Below, one piece after another: positions 6,944-9,997 of a stretch of 9,997 nucleotides of DNA. Positions within the stretch are counted from its first letter, which is position 1. Each line of letters begins with the position of its first letter. The notes beneath the pieces were generated by a model, which was given only the letters and a program-made list of their open reading frames with translations, made no database searches and was not told the origin of the DNA. The position numbers and the translations under genes were made by a program. The DNA lies in NCBI GenBank assembly GCA_028715585.1, contig JAQURN010000038.1:1-9997 (forward strand), written 5' to 3'. This DNA is from Actinomycetota bacterium. Lineage in GTDB: Bacteria; Actinomycetota; Geothermincolia; Fen-727; JAQURN01.

Positions 6944-8485
6944 CTATTGCAGTCCTATATGCAAAATCGAACCGAATTGACCTCCTTCGTACCATTCCTG
7001 CTCGCAGTGGGGGAGTTTTTCCATGGCGAGCCTCTCGAGCTCTTCTCTCATGGATGGCTGGGTCTCAGGCGAGACAAGAAAAGTAATAGTCTCTTCCTCG
7101 CCCTCTTCGGACAACGCCTCAAGGAGGCTAGAAAAAACCTCTTTTATATCCTTTGAGGCACAGACCTTCTCGTTCCGGGCGAGTCCTAAATAGGTTTCCC
7201 CTTCTTTTTCTATCACCCCTATCTTTATGGAAAAAGCGGATTCCCTCATATTCTTTATTACATCATCGGGTTCGCCAAGATGAAGGTATTCCTCCATTGC
7301 GGAAAGACCTTGGAGAGGAGATACAGTCGGAATGACTTCTATCCTGTCCTTTGTCATCCGGCTTACGCTTTCCGCTACCCCAATTAGTTTGGGGCTGTTG
7401 GGAAGGATTGCGGCAGCCTCGAAATCCACTTCCTTGATGGGCTCAAGAAAGTCTTCCTCCTGGGGGACATTCACGCCATCCCATGCCATCACGTAACTCC
7501 CTGCTTCCTCGAACATCCTCGAGAGGCTGAGTGCGTCACAACAGGAAATGGCGAGAATTCTGTACTTGACAAATGTTCTATCCCAAATTACCTCTCGAAC
7601 TTGATTCTCGAGCGCCTCTATGTGGAGTCCTGAGATTTGTCCCCAGCTTCGAGCGGCTCTGACTACCCTGTTAGGGTAATCGCTATGGATGTGGATTCTA
7701 AACGGCTGTTCGTGACCGGCGAAGACAAATGACTCTCCCATGGCGGAAAGAATTTTCTTTGCCCCGTTTGCATCTTCTGGTGAGCAAGCCAGGCTGAACT
7801 GTACGTCCCACTTTGGACCGGTGTAACTCACTTCTTTTGGCTTCTCAAGGTATTTTTCCCACTCGAACGGCTTGATTTCGAGACCCAGCGCCTTAATCCC
7901 CCCTTCTATACCCGCGACCAGGCCGGCGGCACCGGCATCCACGACCCCTGATTTGGCTAGAGCCTCGAGAAGTTTAGGGGAATTTCTGAGAGAATCGCGC
8001 GCAAGGCCATGTACCCGCAAAAGCATCTCCTTCCCGGAGGACGGGGGCTTTTCCGCGACCCCTCTTGCCATGTCGTCCATGACCGTGAGAATTGTTCCCT
8101 CGACTGGCTTTTCCACCGCTTCCCTGGCTTTTTGCGCTCCCACGTTCAAGCCTTTGATAACCTCCCTTATCCCCGGGTCTTGAGAGCTTTTGATTCCTTG
8201 GGCGAGACCATCAAGAAACTGCGCAAAAATGACTCCGGAGTTACCCCTGGATGAGGCAAGCGCTCCTTTTGCGGCGGCTTCAACGACTTCGCTGACGCTG
8301 GAGGAATGGTCATTTTCCATCTCCTGGATGGCTCCACGCATCGTGAAGCAGAGATTTGTGCCGGTGTCGCCATCTGGGACGGGGAATATATTAAGGTCAT
8401 TTACCTGCGAGACTCTTTTTTCGAGCTCCGAAAGGGCGCCGTTCGCGAAAATTTTGACTTTCTCTATGCCTTCTTCCTCGTGCAT
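6944..8485 (-). CDS. fakA: Fatty acid kinase catalytic subunit FakA (YloV/DAK2 family)
   Basis: FakA phosphorylates FakB-bound fatty acids with ATP. The N-terminal DhaL-type kinase domain (about 1-200) has LNIFPVPDGDTGTNL (31-45), whose Asp38 and Asp40 hold Mg-ATP. It also has SRGNSGVIFAQF (79-90), EGTIL (129-133) and VVDAGAAGLV (181-190). A middle domain follows (about 220-300) with HIHSD (265-269) and LENQVREV, then a C-terminal DegV-like region (about 305-513) that normally contacts FakB. At 513 aa it is somewhat shorter than the approximately 550 aa of well-studied FakA. The position usually occupied by YCTEF in the middle domain reads WDVQF (226-230), so the family Cys is Asp here. The ATG at 8483-8485 has no ribosome site, and an extended -10 element sits exactly where a leaderless start would need it. 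Confidence 0.94.
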   Translation of the reverse strand: MHEEEGIEKVKIFANGALSELEKRVSQVNDLNIFPVPDGDTGTNLCFTMRGAIQEMENDHSSSVSEVVEAAAKGALASSRGNSGVIFAQFLDGLAQGIKSSQDPGIREVIKGLNVGAQKAREAVEKPVEGTILTVMDDMARGVAEKPPSSGKEMLLRVHGLARDSLRNSPKLLEALAKSGVVDAGAAGLVAGIEGGIKALGLEIKPFEWEKYLEKPKEVSYTGPKWDVQFSLACSPEDANGAKKILSAMGESFVFAGHEQPFRIHIHSDYPNRVVRAARSWGQISGLHIEALENQVREVIWDRTFVKYRILAISCCDALSLSRMFEEAGSYVMAWDGVNVPQEEDFLEPIKEVDFEAAAILPNSPKLIGVAESVSRMTKDRIEVIPTVSPLQGLSAMEEYLHLGEPDDVIKNMRESAFSIKIGVIEKEGETYLGLARNEKVCASKDIKEVFSSLLEALSEEGEEETITFLVSPETQPSMREELERLAMEKLPHCEQEWYEGGQFGSILHIGLQ

Positions 8486-8491
8486 ACGTTT

Positions 8492-8500
8492 ATCTTATCA
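8492..8500 (-). promoter_or_regulatory. Extended -10 promoter element for a predicted leaderless fakA-fakB mRNA
   Basis: Read on the minus strand, TGA-TAAGAT is followed by six bases and then the fakA ATG. With transcription starting at the A of ATG, TAAGAT falls at -12 to -7 and the TG at -15/-14, the canonical positions for an extended -10 promoter. No good -35 hexamer is visible, as expected for extended -10 promoters. There is also no Shine-Dalgarno sequence ahead of fakA. The call rests on motif position only. Confidence 0.5.
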
Positions 8501-8600
8501 ATAATAATGACCTTCGTTACGACGGCAAAATTCGGGAGCCAGGAAGGCTCACAAAGCACAACAGCATATATGAAGGCGAAAAAAATGCAAGTATTCCAAA

Positions 8601-8630
8601 CGTCGTTATTGCTGTGGGCAATCAACGATG
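8601..8630 (+). promoter_or_regulatory. Imperfect inverted repeat (hairpin) ahead of the DUF3795 gene
   Basis: The arm CGTCGTTATTGC (8601-8612) pairs with GCAATCAACGATG (8618-8630) across a 5-base loop. The result is twelve base pairs, one of them G-U, with a single bulged C at 8623. There is no run of T after it, so it is not a standard terminator. It lies about 50 bp upstream of the chosen start, followed by a TATTAT box at 8642-8647. It could be a protein-binding operator or an RNA structure in the leader. Confidence 0.4.
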
Positions 8631-8682
8631 GGAGGTTCGGGTATTATTCGGAAGAAGGATTTTGTTGAGAGGAATCCAAGGC

Positions 8683-9069
8683 ATGATAAGAGATAGCGAA
8701 GCTGGCAAAGCTGATGATTGCCATATAGCCTACTGTGGACTCGACTGCAAGGTGTGCCCCGCCTTTCTTTTCACGAGAACTGGTGATGAGTTCGGCTTGG
8801 AGGAAACGGCAAAGCGGTGGAGTGAAGCCTCGGGCGAGAGAATTGACAGTAGAAGTATCGCCTGCGACGGTTGTAAATCTTCCTCTTCGAGAAAGAACAT
8901 CTATTGCGCCAGATGTCCAATCGCTACCTGTGCCAAGCGCAAGGGATATGAAACCTGCGCGGAGTGCAAAGAGTTCCCGTGCCCTACGCTTGCCAGTCAC
9001 CCAGCCTTCGATTCTGAGGCTCGATCTAATCTAGAGAAATTGCGTAAAGGAAATGGCGAAGCCGTTTGA
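8683..9069 (+). CDS. DUF3795 cysteine-rich protein, function unknown
   Basis: The 128-aa protein has the DUF3795 layout. IAYCGLDCKVCPA (15-27) is followed by a helix with RWSEAS, then CDGC (61-64), CARCPIATC (75-83) and CAECKEFPC (92-100). It has twelve cysteines (13, 18, 22, 25, 61, 64, 75, 78, 83, 92, 95, 100), mostly in CxxC pairs, so metal binding, zinc or Fe-S, is likely but unproven. No biochemical role is established for the family as far as I know. I chose ATG 8683 because GAGAGG (8667-8672) lies ten bases upstream and because the family usually starts shortly before CGLDC. The same frame is open from a GTG at 8614, which would place that start in the loop of the upstream hairpin. It stands alone, divergent from fakA and convergent with the lipoprotein gene. 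Confidence 0.85.
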   Translation: MIRDSEAGKADDCHIAYCGLDCKVCPAFLFTRTGDEFGLEETAKRWSEASGERIDSRSIACDGCKSSSSRKNIYCARCPIATCAKRKGYETCAECKEFPCPTLASHPAFDSEARSNLEKLRKGNGEAV

Positions 9070-9102
9070 ATAGGCAAAGCCTTCCCGGCGACAGAAGCCA
9101 CC

Positions 9103-9669
9103 TTAAAGCTTGTTCTTCTTCTTTATGTCTTTCACTTTTTGCCTGAGGTTATCGCATTCTGTTCGAAGAGTGTGGACTCTCTCTTCAATGCTTTCAAGGC
9201 TTGCAAGAAACTCATTCTGGTCTCGTTGAATCCCTCTCTCGATATCCTGGTAGAACTCTTCAAGCTGGTCTAGCATTCGCATGAACTCCGTTACCATCTG
9301 AGATTCTTTGTCTATCAACTCAATCTGAGTTTTTGCGTAATCTTTGTATGCGCCTACATTGCCTAATTCCACTATCTTCTCGTAGCTCTCTTTTGCTTTC
9401 CCGATGTCTATGAGTATCTCGTTGGACACTTCATCTATGGGATCGGCAAGGCTCTTGATTTCCTGGGAGGTTGCATTTGGCGTTAGCTTTTCGCCTAGGG
9501 TATCAATAGCATCTTCTAGCCTTTTCGACTTTCCGTCGGCTTTGGTTATAAAGCTGTCGCCCTCCTTCATGAACTGTTGAGCTTTTTCTTTTTCTCCTCC
9601 ACACCCAATGCTAAAGAGCGTCAGGACCATGAGGACAACAAAAATAGAAGCCGTTATTCGTTTGTTCAT
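9103..9669 (-). CDS. Small coiled-coil lipoprotein, function unknown
   Basis: The 188-aa product starts MNKRITASIF, with a hydrophobic segment to about residue 19 and the probable lipobox FSIGC. Cys23 would be the lipidated first residue of a 166-aa mature protein on the outer face of the cytoplasmic membrane. The -3 position is Ser rather than the usual Leu, so the lipobox is acceptable but not ideal. The rest is charged and strongly helical, with few aromatic or glycine residues and long heptad-like stretches (about 95-188) ending in a lysine-rich tail, which suggests coiled coils. I do not recognise a named family. The ATG overlaps the purC stop as ATGA, behind an AGGAGG site (9674-9679) inside the last purC codons, so it is probably translated together with purC. 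Confidence 0.8.
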   Translation of the reverse strand: MNKRITASIFVVLMVLTLFSIGCGGEKEKAQQFMKEGDSFITKADGKSKRLEDAIDTLGEKLTPNATSQEIKSLADPIDEVSNEILIDIGKAKESYEKIVELGNVGAYKDYAKTQIELIDKESQMVTEFMRMLDQLEEFYQDIERGIQRDQNEFLASLESIEERVHTLRTECDNLRQKVKDIKKKNKL

Positions 9670-9983
9670 TTCTCCTCCTTTTCTATACTATCACCTAAAA
9701 AAATTTGTTTTATATATCGATAGCGAGCAGCTGTCTGCTCGACTACATGAAGGGGAAGTTTGGGGGGTGGGGTTTTTTTGTTCCATTGCTCACTCTCCAG
9801 CCAGTCCCTCAGGAACTGCTTATCGAAGTTTTCCGGGTTGCGCCCAGCCGCGTAACCATCCTTTTGCCAAAACCTCGAGGAGTCGGGGGTAAATAGCTCA
9901 TCTATGAGCAATAGTTCTCCATCCGCCAGTCCAAATTCGAACTTGGTATCCGCAAGTATCATCCCCCGCGACTCTGCTATACT
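9666..9983 (-). CDS. purC: SAICAR synthetase PurC, C-terminal part (5' end missing)
   Basis: PurC joins aspartate to CAIR with ATP to form SAICAR in purine synthesis. About 105 C-terminal residues remain. They include the family signatures RGMILADTKFEFGL, IDELFTPDSSRFW and ENFDKQFLRDWLE, with the acidic and Ser residues of the ATP/CAIR site. The wording matches the longer, roughly 300-aa class (yeast Ade1-like) rather than the 237-aa E. coli class. The frame is open beyond the first Met at 9962 up to 9983, where the read-derived adapter begins, so the gene is cut by the contig end. The stop TGA (9666-9668) overlaps the ATG of the lipoprotein gene. I see no frameshift. Confidence 0.95.
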   Translation of the reverse strand, partial: SIAESRGMILADTKFEFGLADGELLLIDELFTPDSSRFWQKDGYAAGRNPENFDKQFLRDWLESEQWNKKTPPPKLPLHVVEQTAARYRYIKQIFLGDSIEKEEK

Positions 9984-9997
9984 AGATCGGAAGAGCG
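9984..9997 (+). other. Residual Illumina sequencing adapter at contig end (artefact)
   Basis: The last 14 bases are AGATCGGAAGAGCG, identical to the start of the Illumina TruSeq read-through adapter. They occur exactly at the end of the window and interrupt the purC frame. They should be treated as untrimmed library sequence, not genomic DNA. Confidence 0.95.

Noticed and set aside
8614..8682. GTG at 8614 as the DUF3795 start
   Set aside because: It has no ribosome site and would sit in a hairpin loop. ATG 8683 has GAGAGG upstream and fits the usual family start.
9070..9102. A bidirectional terminator between the DUF3795 and lipoprotein genes
   Set aside because: Only 3-bp GGC/GCC repeats are present, with no T-run on either strand.
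1..9997. CRISPR array, transposon ends, tRNA or rRNA
   Set aside because: No regularly spaced repeats, transposase-like frames, cloverleaf patterns or rRNA signatures were seen on either strand.

Overview
This is about 10 kb of ordinary bacterial chromosome, and it looks like a complete short-read contig. A gene is cut at each end, and the last 14 bases match the start of the standard Illumina adapter. The source is probably an anaerobic or facultatively anaerobic bacterium: it carries maturation genes for [NiFe] hydrogenase and a FakA/FakB fatty acid kinase pair, which is typical of Gram-positive and some Chloroflexota/Actinobacteriota-type lineages. The gene content does not fix the phylum.

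Layout. Positions 2-376 (+) hold the C-terminal end of a degenerate GGDEF-domain protein. A 338-bp non-coding stretch (377-714) follows, with a candidate sigma70-type promoter and several small inverted repeats. A tight + strand operon then runs hypF-hypC-hypD-hypE (715-5361) and continues after 36 bp into a plsY-like gene (5398-6084). A minus-strand pair, fakB (6092-6934) and fakA (6944-8485), converges on plsY with only 7 bp between the stop codons. A 197-bp divergent region (8486-8682) separates fakA from a + strand DUF3795 gene (8683-9069). Last come two minus-strand genes: a small lipoprotein (9103-9669) and the 3' part of long-type purC (9666-9983), which overlap by four bases.

How the genes work together. 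HypF and HypE make the cyanide ligand of the [NiFe] centre from carbamoyl phosphate, and HypC and HypD assemble the Fe(CN)2CO unit. The nickel-insertion genes hypA and hypB and the hydrogenase subunits are not in the window. PlsY uses acyl phosphate to acylate glycerol 3-phosphate, and FakA/FakB make acyl phosphate from free fatty acids, so plsY-fakB-fakA forms a plausible lipid module next to the hyp operon.

No CRISPR array, mobile element, rRNA, tRNA or defence system was found. The observations most worth a second look are a predicted leaderless fakA transcript with an extended -10 element, substitutions at family motifs in the FakA, FakB and PlsY homologues, the hypF leader, a long imperfect hairpin ahead of the DUF3795 gene, and the terminal adapter sequence. 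I do not see a new biological system here.
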